NCBI RefSeq assembly: GCF_004365175.1
Contig: NZ_SOCE01000001.1
Location: forward strand, 4,657,403-4,721,402
Direction of reading: 5' to 3'
Length of the DNA stretch: 64,000 nt
From: Kribbella voronezhensis
GTDB lineage: Bacteria; Actinomycetota; Actinomycetes; Propionibacteriales; Kribbellaceae
The position numbers and the translations under genes were made by a program. The notes under the pieces were generated by a model. The model made no database searches, was not told where the DNA came from, and saw nothing but the letters and a program-made list of their open reading frames with translations. Each line of letters starts with the position of its first letter. Position 1 is the stretch's first letter. This document shows positions 38,576-46,265 of the stretch, one piece after another.

Positions 38576-39763
38576 ATGGGTGAGTCCCCGGGGTTGTTGA
38601 GGATTGCTCCTGCTGTCTATTTGCCGGCGTTGTTGTACGGCATCGGGCAAGGGGCGATTGCGCCGGTGGTGGCGTTGTCGGCGCGGGATCTCGGGGCCGC
38701 GGTGGCGACCGCTGGGTTGGTGGTGGCGGCGGCCGGGCTGGGGCAGGTGGTCGGGGACATTCCGGCCGGCGCGCTGACGACCCGGATCGGGGAGCGGCGG
38801 GCGATGCTCGGGGCGACCGGGCTGGTGTCGGTGGCGCTGGTCGCGTGTCTGGTCGTGCCCAACGTGTGGGGCCTCGCAGCGGCGATCTTCACGACCGGTC
38901 TCGCCGGAGCCGTCTGGGGATTGGCGCGCCAGGCGTATCTCAGCGAAGCCGTGCCGATCGAGCTCCGGGCTCGGGCCCTGTCCACCCTGGGTGGCGTCCA
39001 ACGGATCGGGTCGTTCATCGGCCCGTTCCTGGGCGCCTTCGCGATGCGGTTTCTGGGCACCGACGGCGCCTACTGGGTCCACCTGGCCGGCGCGTTGCTG
39101 GCTTGCGTTGTCCTGCTCAGCCTCCCCGACATCGAGTCCGTACGCCGTGCGCGCACCGGCCGGCCGATCGTCGTACAGTCCACCCGCGCCGTCATCCGCG
39201 AGCACCTTCCCGTACTACGAACGCTCGGCGTCGGCGCACTTCTTGTCGGTGCCGTTCGCGCGTCCCGGCAAGTCGTCATCCCGCTCTGGGCCGAGCACAT
39301 CGGCCTGGATCCGCAGACGACCAGCCTGATCTTCGGCGTCTCCGGCGCGGTCGACATGCTGCTCTTCTATCCAGCCGGCTCGGTGATGGACCGTTTCGGC
39401 CGCAAGTGGGTCGCCGTACCGTCGATGGCCGTCCTCGGCCTCGCCCATCTCCTGCTGCCGTTGACCCACTCGGCCGGAGCGTTGACCGCCGTCGCCTTGC
39501 TGATGGGCATCGGCAACGGCCTCGGCGCCGGCGTGATCATGACGCTCGGCGCGGACGCGTCCCCTCCGATCGGCCGGGCCCAGTTCCTCGGTGCCTTCCG
39601 CCTCTTCGCTGACACAGGCAATGGCGCCGGGCCGCTCCTGATCGCCGCCGTGACCGCACTGGCCGGCCTGGCCCCCGCAGTACTGGTCATGGGCCTGACC
39701 GGCTGGGCAGCAGCAACAGCCATGAGCCGCTGGATCCCACCCCATCCCGTCCGCCCCGACTGA
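38576..39763 (+). CDS. Major facilitator superfamily transporter
   Basis: A 395-residue, 12-span MFS protein. 'GDIPAGALTTRIGERRAML' is the loop 2-3 motif (D-x3-G-x2-R-R variant) and 'GSVMDRFGRKWVAVPSM' is the matching motif in the second half. The DHA1-like layout suggests drug or metabolite efflux, but the substrate is unknown. ATG 38576 is preferred to ATG 38567 because GGAG at 38562-38565 is too close to the latter. It ends 241 bp before rplJ. Confidence 0.85.
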   Translation: MGESPGLLRIAPAVYLPALLYGIGQGAIAPVVALSARDLGAAVATAGLVVAAAGLGQVVGDIPAGALTTRIGERRAMLGATGLVSVALVACLVVPNVWGLAAAIFTTGLAGAVWGLARQAYLSEAVPIELRARALSTLGGVQRIGSFIGPFLGAFAMRFLGTDGAYWVHLAGALLACVVLLSLPDIESVRRARTGRPIVVQSTRAVIREHLPVLRTLGVGALLVGAVRASRQVVIPLWAEHIGLDPQTTSLIFGVSGAVDMLLFYPAGSVMDRFGRKWVAVPSMAVLGLAHLLLPLTHSAGALTAVALLMGIGNGLGAGVIMTLGADASPPIGRAQFLGAFRLFADTGNGAGPLLIAAVTALAGLAPAVLVMGLTGWAAATAMSRWIPPHPVRPD

Positions 39764-39778
39764 GGCTGTGGAACCGAT

Positions 39779-39807
39779 TTGGTACGTGGGTCACCGGCGG
39801 TTACTCT
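39779..39807 (+). promoter_or_regulatory. Promoter of the rplJ-rplL operon
   Basis: TTGGTA (39779-39784) and TACTCT (39802-39807) are separated by 17 bases. The transcript would begin near 39814, at the 5' end of the L10 leader. Confidence 0.6.
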
Positions 39808-39812
39808 GGAGG

Positions 39813-39990
39813 CTGCCAAAGACCGCTGGTCGTTGCTCCCGGAGCAACTGAAGGTCCCACAAGCTCGTGGGCGGCCCGCGTAGGTGACAAGTCAGTGGAA
39901 GTCTCACGCCCTTGCGCCTGCGCAGGGGCGTTTTCGATGTTGAGGGTCCTGGCCGGTGTGGCAAAGAAGCCCAACCCTGATTTACGCAGG
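39813..39990 (+). ncRNA. L10 leader RNA (ribosomal protein autoregulation)
   Basis: The region begins with CTGCCAAAGACCGCTGGTC, which matches the conserved kink-turn core (AAAGAC next to a GCnGG element) of L10 leaders that bind the L10-L12 complex. A hairpin TTGCTCCCGGAGCAA and then a terminator-like stem follow before rplJ. The layout indicates autogenous control of rplJ-rplL. Confidence 0.8.
39907..39934 (+). terminator. Attenuator hairpin in the L10 leader
   Basis: CGCCCTTGCGC (39907-39917) pairs with GCGCAGGGGCG (39920-39930) with one G-U, followed directly by TTTT (39931-39934). It lies 71 bases upstream of rplJ and so is a candidate transcription attenuator. Confidence 0.75.
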
Positions 39991-40004
39991 GCGGAAGGAG
40001 ACCC

Positions 40005-40631
40005 ATGGCGAGGCCGGACAAGGCTGCCGACGTCGCAGAGCTCACTGAGAACTTCAAGAGCTCCGCCGGCGCCGTGCTGACCGAGTACCGCGGACTCACC
40101 GTGGCGCAGTTGCGGCAGTTGCGCACTACGCTCGGTGACGACGTGAACTACGCCGTGGTGAAGAACACGCTGACCAAGATCGCGGCCAAGGACGCGGGAG
40201 TGGAGTCGTTCGACTCGCTGCTGCAGGGTCCGTCGGCCATCGCCTTCATCAAGGGCGACCCGGTGGTCGCGGCCAAGGGGCTGCGTGACTTCGCCAAGGC
40301 CAATCCCCTTCTCGTCATCAAGGGTGGTGTGCTGGATGGCAAGGCACTCAACTCTGACGAGATCAACAAGCTCGCTGACCTGGAGTCGCGTGAGGTCCTC
40401 CTCTCGAAGCTCGCAGGTGCGATGAAGGCGGCTCCGCAGCAAGCGGTGTCGCTGTTCGCTGCTCCGCTCGCGCAGGCTGCCCGCCTGTTCGCGGCGCTGC
40501 AGGACAAGCTGCCGGCCGAGGACGCCCCCGTGGCGGACGAGGCTCCGGCTGCCGAGGCCGTGCAGGACGCACCGGCCGACGCACCTGCCGAGGAGACGAG
40601 CACCGAGGAGACCGCGTCAGCCGACAGCTGA
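40005..40631 (+). CDS. rplJ: 50S ribosomal protein L10
   Basis: A 208-residue L10 with 'GAVLTEYRGLTVAQLRQLR', 'VKNTLTKIAAKDAG' and 'LQGPSAIAFIKGDPV'. The C-terminal helix binds L7/L12 dimers. After residue 170 there is an acidic, Ala/Glu/Thr-rich tail ('EDAPVADEAPAAEAVQDAPA') common in actinobacteria. L10 is the base of the ribosomal stalk, and it likely represses this operon through the leader upstream. GGAAGGAG precedes the ATG. Confidence 0.98.
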   Translation: MARPDKAADVAELTENFKSSAGAVLTEYRGLTVAQLRQLRTTLGDDVNYAVVKNTLTKIAAKDAGVESFDSLLQGPSAIAFIKGDPVVAAKGLRDFAKANPLLVIKGGVLDGKALNSDEINKLADLESREVLLSKLAGAMKAAPQQAVSLFAAPLAQAARLFAALQDKLPAEDAPVADEAPAAEAVQDAPADAPAEETSTEETASADS

Positions 40632-40698
40632 CCCGTTCACTTCACGCAGGACCCCATTCAGTAATCACCTAGCTACACGTTAAGGAAGGACCGCCAAA

Positions 40699-41088
40699 AT
40701 GGCGAAGCTCAGCACCGAAGAGCTGCTCGGTCAGTTCAAGGACCTCACCCTGCTCGAGCTCTCTGAGTTCGTGAAGGCCTTCGAGGAGGAGTTCGGCGTG
40801 ACCGCCGCTGCTCCGGTTGCGGTTGCCGCGGCTCCGGCCGCCGGCGGCGGCGCGGCGGCCGAAGAGGCTGTCGAGCAGGACGAGTTCGACGTCGTCCTGG
40901 AGTCGGCCGGCGACAAGAAGATCCAGGTCATCAAGGAGGTGCGCGGTCTCACGAGCCTCGGCCTGAAGGAGGCCAAGGACCTCGTCGAGGGTGCGCCGAA
41001 GGCCATCCTGGAGAAGGTCGACAAGGCTGCCGCGGAGAAGGCCAAGGAGGCCCTCGAGGGCGCCGGCGCCACCGTCACCCTGAAGTGA
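40699..41088 (+). CDS. rplL: 50S ribosomal protein L7/L12
   Basis: A 129-residue L7/L12: N-terminal dimerisation domain ('TEELLGQFKDLTLLELSEFV'), an Ala/Gly hinge at about 36-55, and the C-terminal factor-binding domain ('DEFDVVLESAGDKKIQVIKE', 'LGLKEAKDLVEGAPKAILE'). It recruits translation GTPases to the ribosome. It lies 67 bp after rplJ and is closed by a strong terminator. Confidence 0.98.
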   Translation: MAKLSTEELLGQFKDLTLLELSEFVKAFEEEFGVTAAAPVAVAAAPAAGGGAAAEEAVEQDEFDVVLESAGDKKIQVIKEVRGLTSLGLKEAKDLVEGAPKAILEKVDKAAAEKAKEALEGAGATVTLK

Positions 41089-41120
41089 CCCGTGCGGCCC
41101 AGCCGCACACGTAGTACCTG

Positions 41121-41152
41121 AGAAGGGCGGTCCCGCAAGGGGCCGCCCTTCT
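41121..41152 (+). terminator. Intrinsic terminator after rplL
   Basis: AGAAGGGCGGTCCC (41121-41134), loop GCAA, GGGGCCGCCCTTCT (41139-41152) and then TT form a 14-bp stem 32 bases after the stop. Confidence 0.93.
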
Positions 41153-41171
41153 TTGCGTGCAACGGTGAAGT

Positions 41172-42185
41172 TCAGGCGCGGACAGCCGTACGCCGGACGA
41201 GTTGCAGCAGCCAGTGGCGTCCGGGGGCACCTATATATCTGTGCGCCCCCTCCGCGATCAGCACGGTGAAGCCGATCCAGCCGAGGGCGAGCAACGCGTC
41301 GGACAGAGTGCCGGCATGGACCGGCCCGAATCCTTGGATCACCACAGTCTTCAAGAGGAACATGGCGTAGCCGAGCACCCCGAGCCGGACCAGCACCGGC
41401 CCGGCCAGCACTGCCGAGACGCGAGTGCGGGTGAGCACGCTGAGAATCAGCAGCCCGAGCGGCACCGACCAGAGCACGCTGTACCGCACTGCGCTGCTGG
41501 AGCCGAACGCGAGCACGACCGCCACTGCATAGACGACGACAGCGCCCTGCACGAAGTACGCCGTACGCCGGCTCAGCCGGAACCCGTTGACCGCCAGGCC
41601 GGCCAGCACCATCCCCAGCACCAGGTCAGGGATCCACACCAGTGGATTGCGGTAGAGCCAGTCGTCGGAGCCAGTGCCGAGCCGTAACGCCAGTACGACG
41701 AGTTGCACGGCCAGTGCGCAGACCGCGGCCCTGGCTGGGTCGGCAGCGACGACTCGGGTCAGCGCGGGATACACGGCGTACAGGACGAGCGCAGTACCGA
41801 GGTACCAGGTTTGTGGGCCGAGAACGGATCGGGCCCATTCGCCACCGTTCAATCTGCTCAGGACGAGCACCCCGGCGCCGATCACGACGAACAGCGGTCC
41901 CAGTCGGGCGATCCTGGCAACCGCATAGCGGCTCAGCGAACGCCCAGGACTCAGTGTCGGGTAGTTGTAGAAGAGAACGAAGCCGGACAGTAGGAAGAAG
42001 AACGGCACCCCCAGTGAGCCTGCGGCGACCAGGTGATGCAGCCACGGGGGAGCGGTCCGCCACACGCCTACCTGAGAGGCGACGACGCCCAGTGCGGCGA
42101 GCCCTCGTAACCCTGTCAGCGCGAGGATCTCGGGCCGCGGGTGACGCAGTACCGCGCCCTGTTCGACCGATGTGAGACCTGTCAC
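41172..42185 (-). CDS. Membrane acyltransferase (acyltransferase 3 family), gene 2 of a pair
   Basis: A 337-residue integral membrane O-acyltransferase. 'HPRPEILALTGLRGLAALGV' contains the family R at the start of TM1, and 'GVPFFFLLSGFVLFYNY' follows. About ten spans run to a basic C-terminus. Members acetylate or succinylate surface polysaccharides, lipids or antibiotics at the membrane; the substrate is unknown. The GTG start overlaps the stop of the upstream paralogue (GTGA), so the two are co-expressed. It converges with rplL. Confidence 0.88.
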   Translation of the reverse strand: MTGLTSVEQGAVLRHPRPEILALTGLRGLAALGVVASQVGVWRTAPPWLHHLVAAGSLGVPFFFLLSGFVLFYNYPTLSPGRSLSRYAVARIARLGPLFVVIGAGVLVLSRLNGGEWARSVLGPQTWYLGTALVLYAVYPALTRVVAADPARAAVCALAVQLVVLALRLGTGSDDWLYRNPLVWIPDLVLGMVLAGLAVNGFRLSRRTAYFVQGAVVVYAVAVVLAFGSSSAVRYSVLWSVPLGLLILSVLTRTRVSAVLAGPVLVRLGVLGYAMFLLKTVVIQGFGPVHAGTLSDALLALGWIGFTVLIAEGAHRYIGAPGRHWLLQLVRRTAVRA

Positions 42186-43591
42186 GCCGACACCTCGGAC
42201 GGCGTACGCTCTGTGACCAGTTGCCGAGTGGTGTGCCGCTGGACGACCCGTAGTACAGCCCGCCGAGCCGGTACTTCGACCAGCCGGTGCGCGCCTTCCC
42301 CGACGAGCAGGCAAAGACCGACGACGACGGCCACCGACGCGTACGTGGCCCAGCCGGACGGATTGGTCAGCAGATCGAACCGGTCCTTCCCCAGATACGG
42401 CAGCAACGGCCGGTGGGTCAGGTAGACGGCGTAACTCGCAGTACCGAGCGTCACCAGGGCACGGGTGGAGAAGAACCGCGACAGCCACGCGTCAGGCGCT
42501 GCCGCCAGTGACAGCAGCAGTACTGCGAACGGCACGGACCACATCGCCCCGTAGAACGCAGGCAGCTCCCAGTCGGCGTGGCCAGGGCCCAGCGCTGCGA
42601 CGACGAACACGACGACAACGCACGCGACCTGCAACCAACCAGCGATCCGGGTTCGCAGCCGAAGACCACGCAGCAGCAGGAAAGCGAGCGACAGCCCGAT
42701 CACGAACTCGGACAGCCTCGGCAACGGATTCCGGTAGAGCCAGCGGTGTCCGGAGGAAGGGTCCTCCACCGACAGATGCGCCCAGCCCTCCGCGGTGAAC
42801 AACACGACCAACAGCACCTGTACTGCGAACGCGAACGCGATCACCGCGACCAGCCCGACCGCGCCGAATCGCTTGGAAACAAGGGCGATCACCGGGATCA
42901 GCAGCGGGAACAGCGCGTACAGGAACACCTCTACGCAGATCGACCAGCCCGGCGGGTTGTAGCTCGCCTGGCCGATCGCGTAGTCACCCGACCAGCTCTG
43001 GATCGCCAGGACGTGCCGCCACAGTGCCTCCTGCGGTACGCCGCGAGCCGCTCGCTGCAGGACAAGGAAGAGCAGCACTGCCCAGTACAGCGGCATCACG
43101 CGGGCGATCCGGGCCAGGTAGAACCGCCACAGACGGGTGCCCGACAGCACCGTCAGCGACGAGTAGTTCCAGCCGAGTACCAGCCCGGACAGCATGAAGA
43201 ACAGCGGTACGCCGATGTAGCCCGACGCGGCCAGATTGCGCAGCGGCTCCGGCGCGGTCGCCGGTAACCCGATGTGATGGATCACCACCGCGAGGGCGGC
43301 GGCGGCCCGGACACCGGTCAACGCTAAGATCTCCGAGCGCGGATGCGGGAGCTGGTCACCGTGCTGCGGCGAGGCGATGCCTTGCGGCAGGGCGTCAGGC
43401 AAGCGCGGCCGCAGGCGGTTCAACCAAGTCGCTGGCCGCGGCACTGTTCCTCCGGCAAATCGGGCTCTTCGCCACCTCGAAGGGCAGACGCGCAGGACTG
43501 TACCCGACCGGGCCGGTCCAGACCGGTGGCCGGGCCGGAGGCGCCGTGATCGGCCGGACGGAGCGTGATCAGAGCGTGACTCATCGGTCAC
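42182..43591 (-). CDS. Membrane acyltransferase (acyltransferase 3 family), gene 1 of a pair
   Basis: A paralogue of the next gene with the same core: 'HPRSEILALTGVRAAAALAV', 'GVPLFFMLSGLVLGWNYSSL', 'PPGWSICVEVFLYALFPLLI' and 'YAVYLTHRPLLPYLG'. The conserved catalytic-region His is in 'VIHHIG'. About ten spans are present. The start is uncertain: the frame is open to GTG 43591, giving 469 residues, but the first 85-90 residues are basic, unconserved-looking and would overlap the mce control region. A start near 43402 (TTG) would better match the paralogue's length. The pair probably modifies two positions or two substrates of one envelope polymer. Confidence 0.8.
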   Translation of the reverse strand: MTDESRSDHAPSGRSRRLRPGHRSGPARSGTVLRVCPSRWRRARFAGGTVPRPATWLNRLRPRLPDALPQGIASPQHGDQLPHPRSEILALTGVRAAAALAVVIHHIGLPATAPEPLRNLAASGYIGVPLFFMLSGLVLGWNYSSLTVLSGTRLWRFYLARIARVMPLYWAVLLFLVLQRAARGVPQEALWRHVLAIQSWSGDYAIGQASYNPPGWSICVEVFLYALFPLLIPVIALVSKRFGAVGLVAVIAFAFAVQVLLVVLFTAEGWAHLSVEDPSSGHRWLYRNPLPRLSEFVIGLSLAFLLLRGLRLRTRIAGWLQVACVVVVFVVAALGPGHADWELPAFYGAMWSVPFAVLLLSLAAAPDAWLSRFFSTRALVTLGTASYAVYLTHRPLLPYLGKDRFDLLTNPSGWATYASVAVVVGLCLLVGEGAHRLVEVPARRAVLRVVQRHTTRQLVTERTPSEVSA

Positions 43592-43597
43592 CGACAC

Positions 43598-43640
43598 TTG
43601 ACATCCGGGGGTTACGTAATAAGTGACTCGTGCGTAACCT
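43598..43640. promoter_or_regulatory. Control region ahead of the mce operon
   Basis: TTGACA (43598-43603) is a consensus -35. GGTTACG (43610-43616) and CGTAACC (43633-43639) form a 7-bp inverted repeat with a 16-base spacer, and TTACGTAA (43612-43619) is itself palindromic. TAACCT (43635-43640) could serve as -10 with TTACGT (43612-43617) at 17-base spacing. The exact promoter is unresolved, but an operator-like dyad is clear. Confidence 0.5.
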
Positions 43641-43714
43641 AGGGCACCGCGCCCTCGTTGGACCGTCGAAAGCGTCGTCGGTCGGGGCCGAGAAGTACCC
43701 GTTGAGGAGGACCG

Positions 43715-44662
43715 GTGGGCGTAGAAGTCCGCGTCGAAGGGCTGACCAAGTCCTTCGGAAGTCAGCTGATCTGGGGCGACGTGTCCCTGACGCTGCCTGC
43801 CGGCGAGATCTGCGTGATGCTCGGCCCTTCCGGTACCGGTAAGTCCGTTTTCCTGAAGACGCTGATCGGTCTGCTCAAGCCGGACCAGGGCCACGTCTTC
43901 ATCGAGGGCACCGACATCGCCACCTGCAGCGAGCGCGAGCTGTACGAGATCCGCCGCCTGTTCGGCGTGCTGTTCCAGGACGGCGCGATGTTCGGCTCGA
44001 TGAACCTCTACGACAACGTCGCCTTCCCGCTCCGCGAGCACACCAAGAAGTCCGAGTCCGACATCCGTTCCATCGTGATGGAGAAGATGGAGATGGTCGG
44101 CCTGGTCGGCGCGGAGAAGAAGCTGCCCGGCGAGATCTCCGGCGGGATGCGCAAGCGGGCCGGGCTGGCCCGCGCGCTGGTCCTCGACCCGCAGATCCTG
44201 CTCGTCGACGAGCCCGACTCCGGCCTCGACCCGGTCCGCACCTCGTTCCTGAACCAGGTGATGATCGACCTGAACGAGGCCTTCGGCGCCACCTTCCTGA
44301 TCGTCACCCACGACGTGAACACCGCTCGCACGGTGCCGGACAACATCGGGATGCTCTACCACAAGCACCTGGCGATGTTCGGGCCGCGCGAGATGCTGCT
44401 GTCCAGCGAGGAGCCGGTGATCCGGCAGTTCCTGAACGCGCAGATGATCGGCCCGATCGGGATGTCCGAGGAGAAGGACGCCGAGGAGCTCGCCGCCGAG
44501 GCCGACCAGGAGCTGCCACCGCTGCCGCCGATCCCGCTCCAGCAGCTGCCGAGCAGCGGGATGCTCCGGCCGAACCAGCGGCCGCCGGGTCAGTGGTGTG
44601 CGGAGAACGGCGTGACTCCGCCGCCCGGATCCTTCGCGACCGCCACGGTGGGGGCCACGTGA
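43715..44662 (+). CDS. mkl: Mce transporter ATPase (MceG/Mkl, MlaF-like)
   Basis: A 315-residue ABC ATPase: Walker A GPSGTGKS (37-44), Q-loop in 'LFGVLFQDGAMFGSMNL', signature 'EISGGMRKRAGLARAL' with the MlaF/Mkl-type 'SGGMRKR', Walker B 'ILLVDEPDSGLDPV' and His-loop 'LIVTHD'. A Pro-rich tail of about 60 residues follows 'GMSEEKDAEELAAEADQELP'. It energises lipid/sterol import by YrbE-Mce complexes. In M. tuberculosis the orthologue (mkl) lies between rplL and rpoB, separated from mce operons. Here it heads the operon, overlapping yrbE by 4 bp. GTG start with GAGGAGG. Confidence 0.93.
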   Translation: MGVEVRVEGLTKSFGSQLIWGDVSLTLPAGEICVMLGPSGTGKSVFLKTLIGLLKPDQGHVFIEGTDIATCSERELYEIRRLFGVLFQDGAMFGSMNLYDNVAFPLREHTKKSESDIRSIVMEKMEMVGLVGAEKKLPGEISGGMRKRAGLARALVLDPQILLVDEPDSGLDPVRTSFLNQVMIDLNEAFGATFLIVTHDVNTARTVPDNIGMLYHKHLAMFGPREMLLSSEEPVIRQFLNAQMIGPIGMSEEKDAEELAAEADQELPPLPPIPLQQLPSSGMLRPNQRPPGQWCAENGVTPPPGSFATATVGAT

Positions 44663-45432
44663 CCGTCAGCGCCACCGCCCCGCTGAAGCACGCCGGCAAC
44701 CTGTTCGCCTTCGCGCTGGACACCGCCCGGGCTTCGGTCCGCCGGCCGTTCCAGCTGCGCGAGTTCCTGCAGCAGGCCTGGTTCGTCGCCAGCGTGACGA
44801 TCATCCCGACCGCACTGGTCGCGATCCCGTTCGGCGCGGTGATCGCGCTGCAGGTCGGCGGGCTGATCAAGCAGTTCGGCGCCCAGGCGTTCACCGGCTC
44901 GGCCGCCGTCCTGGCCGTCGTCCGGGAGGCCTCGCCGATCGCGACCGCGCTGCTGATCGCGGGTGCGGGTGGCTCGGCGATCTGCGCCGATCTGGGTTCG
45001 CGCAAGATCCGCGAGGAGCTCGACGCGATGATGGTGCTCGGGATCGACCCGATCCAGCGCCTCGTCGTACCGCGCGTGCTGGCCACGATGCTGGTCGCGT
45101 TCTTCCTGAACGGCTTCGTCAGCGTGGTCGGCGTGATGGGCGGCTACGTCTTCAACGTGGTCCTGCAGGACGGGACGCCGGGCAGCTACATCGCCTCGTT
45201 CACCGCGCTCGCCCATCTGCCCGACCTGTGGCAGGGCCAGGCGAAGGCGCTCGTGTTCGGGTTCCTGGCCGCGGTCGTTGCCTCGTACAAGGGCATGAAC
45301 GCCGGTGGTGGCCCGAAGGGCGTCGGTGACGCCGTGAACCAGTCGGTCGTCATCACCTTCATGCTGCTGTTCGTCGCGAACTTCTCGATGACGGCGATCT
45401 ACTTCCAGCTCGTTCCGCCGAAGGGGGCCTGA
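44659..45432 (+). CDS. yrbEA: YrbE/MlaE-type permease, first subunit
   Basis: A 257-residue MlaE-family permease with five to six spans. 'QLREFLQQAWFVASVTIIPT' opens the membrane domain, and the conserved 'REASPIATALLIAGAGGSAI' and 'EELDAMMVLGIDPIQRLVVP' (the MlaE coupling helix) are clear. It forms the permease with the next gene, driven by the upstream ATPase. The GTG start overlaps the ATPase stop (GTGA). Confidence 0.94.
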   Translation: MTVSATAPLKHAGNLFAFALDTARASVRRPFQLREFLQQAWFVASVTIIPTALVAIPFGAVIALQVGGLIKQFGAQAFTGSAAVLAVVREASPIATALLIAGAGGSAICADLGSRKIREELDAMMVLGIDPIQRLVVPRVLATMLVAFFLNGFVSVVGVMGGYVFNVVLQDGTPGSYIASFTALAHLPDLWQGQAKALVFGFLAAVVASYKGMNAGGGPKGVGDAVNQSVVITFMLLFVANFSMTAIYFQLVPPKGA

Positions 45433-45433
45433 C

Positions 45434-46261
45434 ATGTCGGCCCTGGACTACCTGGTCAAGAAGCCGCTGAACTCGCTCGACCACCTCGGTGAGCAGCTGG
45501 CCTTCTACATCAAGGCCTTGGCCTGGTCGGGCAAGTCGGTCACCCGGTACCGCCGGGAGATCCTCCGCCTGCTGGCCGAGGTGACGCTCGGCACCGGCGC
45601 GCTCGCCGTCATCGGCGGCACGGTCGGCGTGATCACCTTCCTCGCCTTCTTCACCGGCACCGAGGTCGGCCTGCAGGGCTACTCGGCGCTGAACCAGATC
45701 GGCACGTCCGCCTTCGCCGGCTTCGTCAGCGCCTACATCAACACCCGCGAGATCGGCCCGCTGATCGCCGGGATCGCGCTCGCCGCGACCGTCGGCTGCG
45801 GCTTCACCGCCCAGCTCGGCGCGATGCGGATCAGCGAGGAGATCGACGCGCTCGAGGTGATGGCGATCCCGTCGCTGCCGTTCCTGGTCACCACCCGGAT
45901 CATCGCCGGCCTGGTCGCCGTCATTCCCTTGTACGTCGTGGGGCTGCTCGCCTCGTACTTCGCCACCCGGCTGACCGTGACCACGTTCTACGGCCAGAGC
46001 ACCGGGACGTACGACCATTACTTCCATCTGTTCCTGCCACCCGGCGACGTGCTCTGGTCCTTCGGCAAGGTGCTGGTCTTCGCCGTCCTGGTGATCCTGG
46101 TGCACTGCTACCACGGCTACCACGCGACCGGCGGCCCCGCGGGCGTCGGCGTCGCCGTGGGCCGCGCAGTACGGACGTCCATCGTCGTCATCAACGTGGT
46201 CGACCTGCTGCTGTCGATGGCGATCTGGGGTACGACGACCACGGTCAGGCTGGCGGGGTAG
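45434..46261 (+). CDS. yrbEB: YrbE/MlaE-type permease, second subunit
   Basis: A 275-residue MlaE-family permease. 'GTEVGLQGYSALNQIGTSAF', 'NTREIGPLIAGIALAATVGC' and 'EEIDALEVMAIPSLPFLVTT' are the family markers, with the coupling-helix Glu pair. It has a longer N-terminal cytoplasmic segment than its partner. One base separates it from the first subunit's stop, and 4 bases separate it from mceA, consistent with equal expression of the complex. Confidence 0.94.
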   Translation: MSALDYLVKKPLNSLDHLGEQLAFYIKALAWSGKSVTRYRREILRLLAEVTLGTGALAVIGGTVGVITFLAFFTGTEVGLQGYSALNQIGTSAFAGFVSAYINTREIGPLIAGIALAATVGCGFTAQLGAMRISEEIDALEVMAIPSLPFLVTTRIIAGLVAVIPLYVVGLLASYFATRLTVTTFYGQSTGTYDHYFHLFLPPGDVLWSFGKVLVFAVLVILVHCYHGYHATGGPAGVGVAVGRAVRTSIVVINVVDLLLSMAIWGTTTTVRLAG

Positions 46262-46265
46262 GCAC

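Noticed and set aside
43402..43591. The N-terminal 60-odd codons of the first acyltransferase as genuine coding sequence
   Set aside because: Not accepted with confidence: the segment is basic, unlike the paralogue, and overlaps the mce control region. It is kept in the feature only because no better start codon is decisive.
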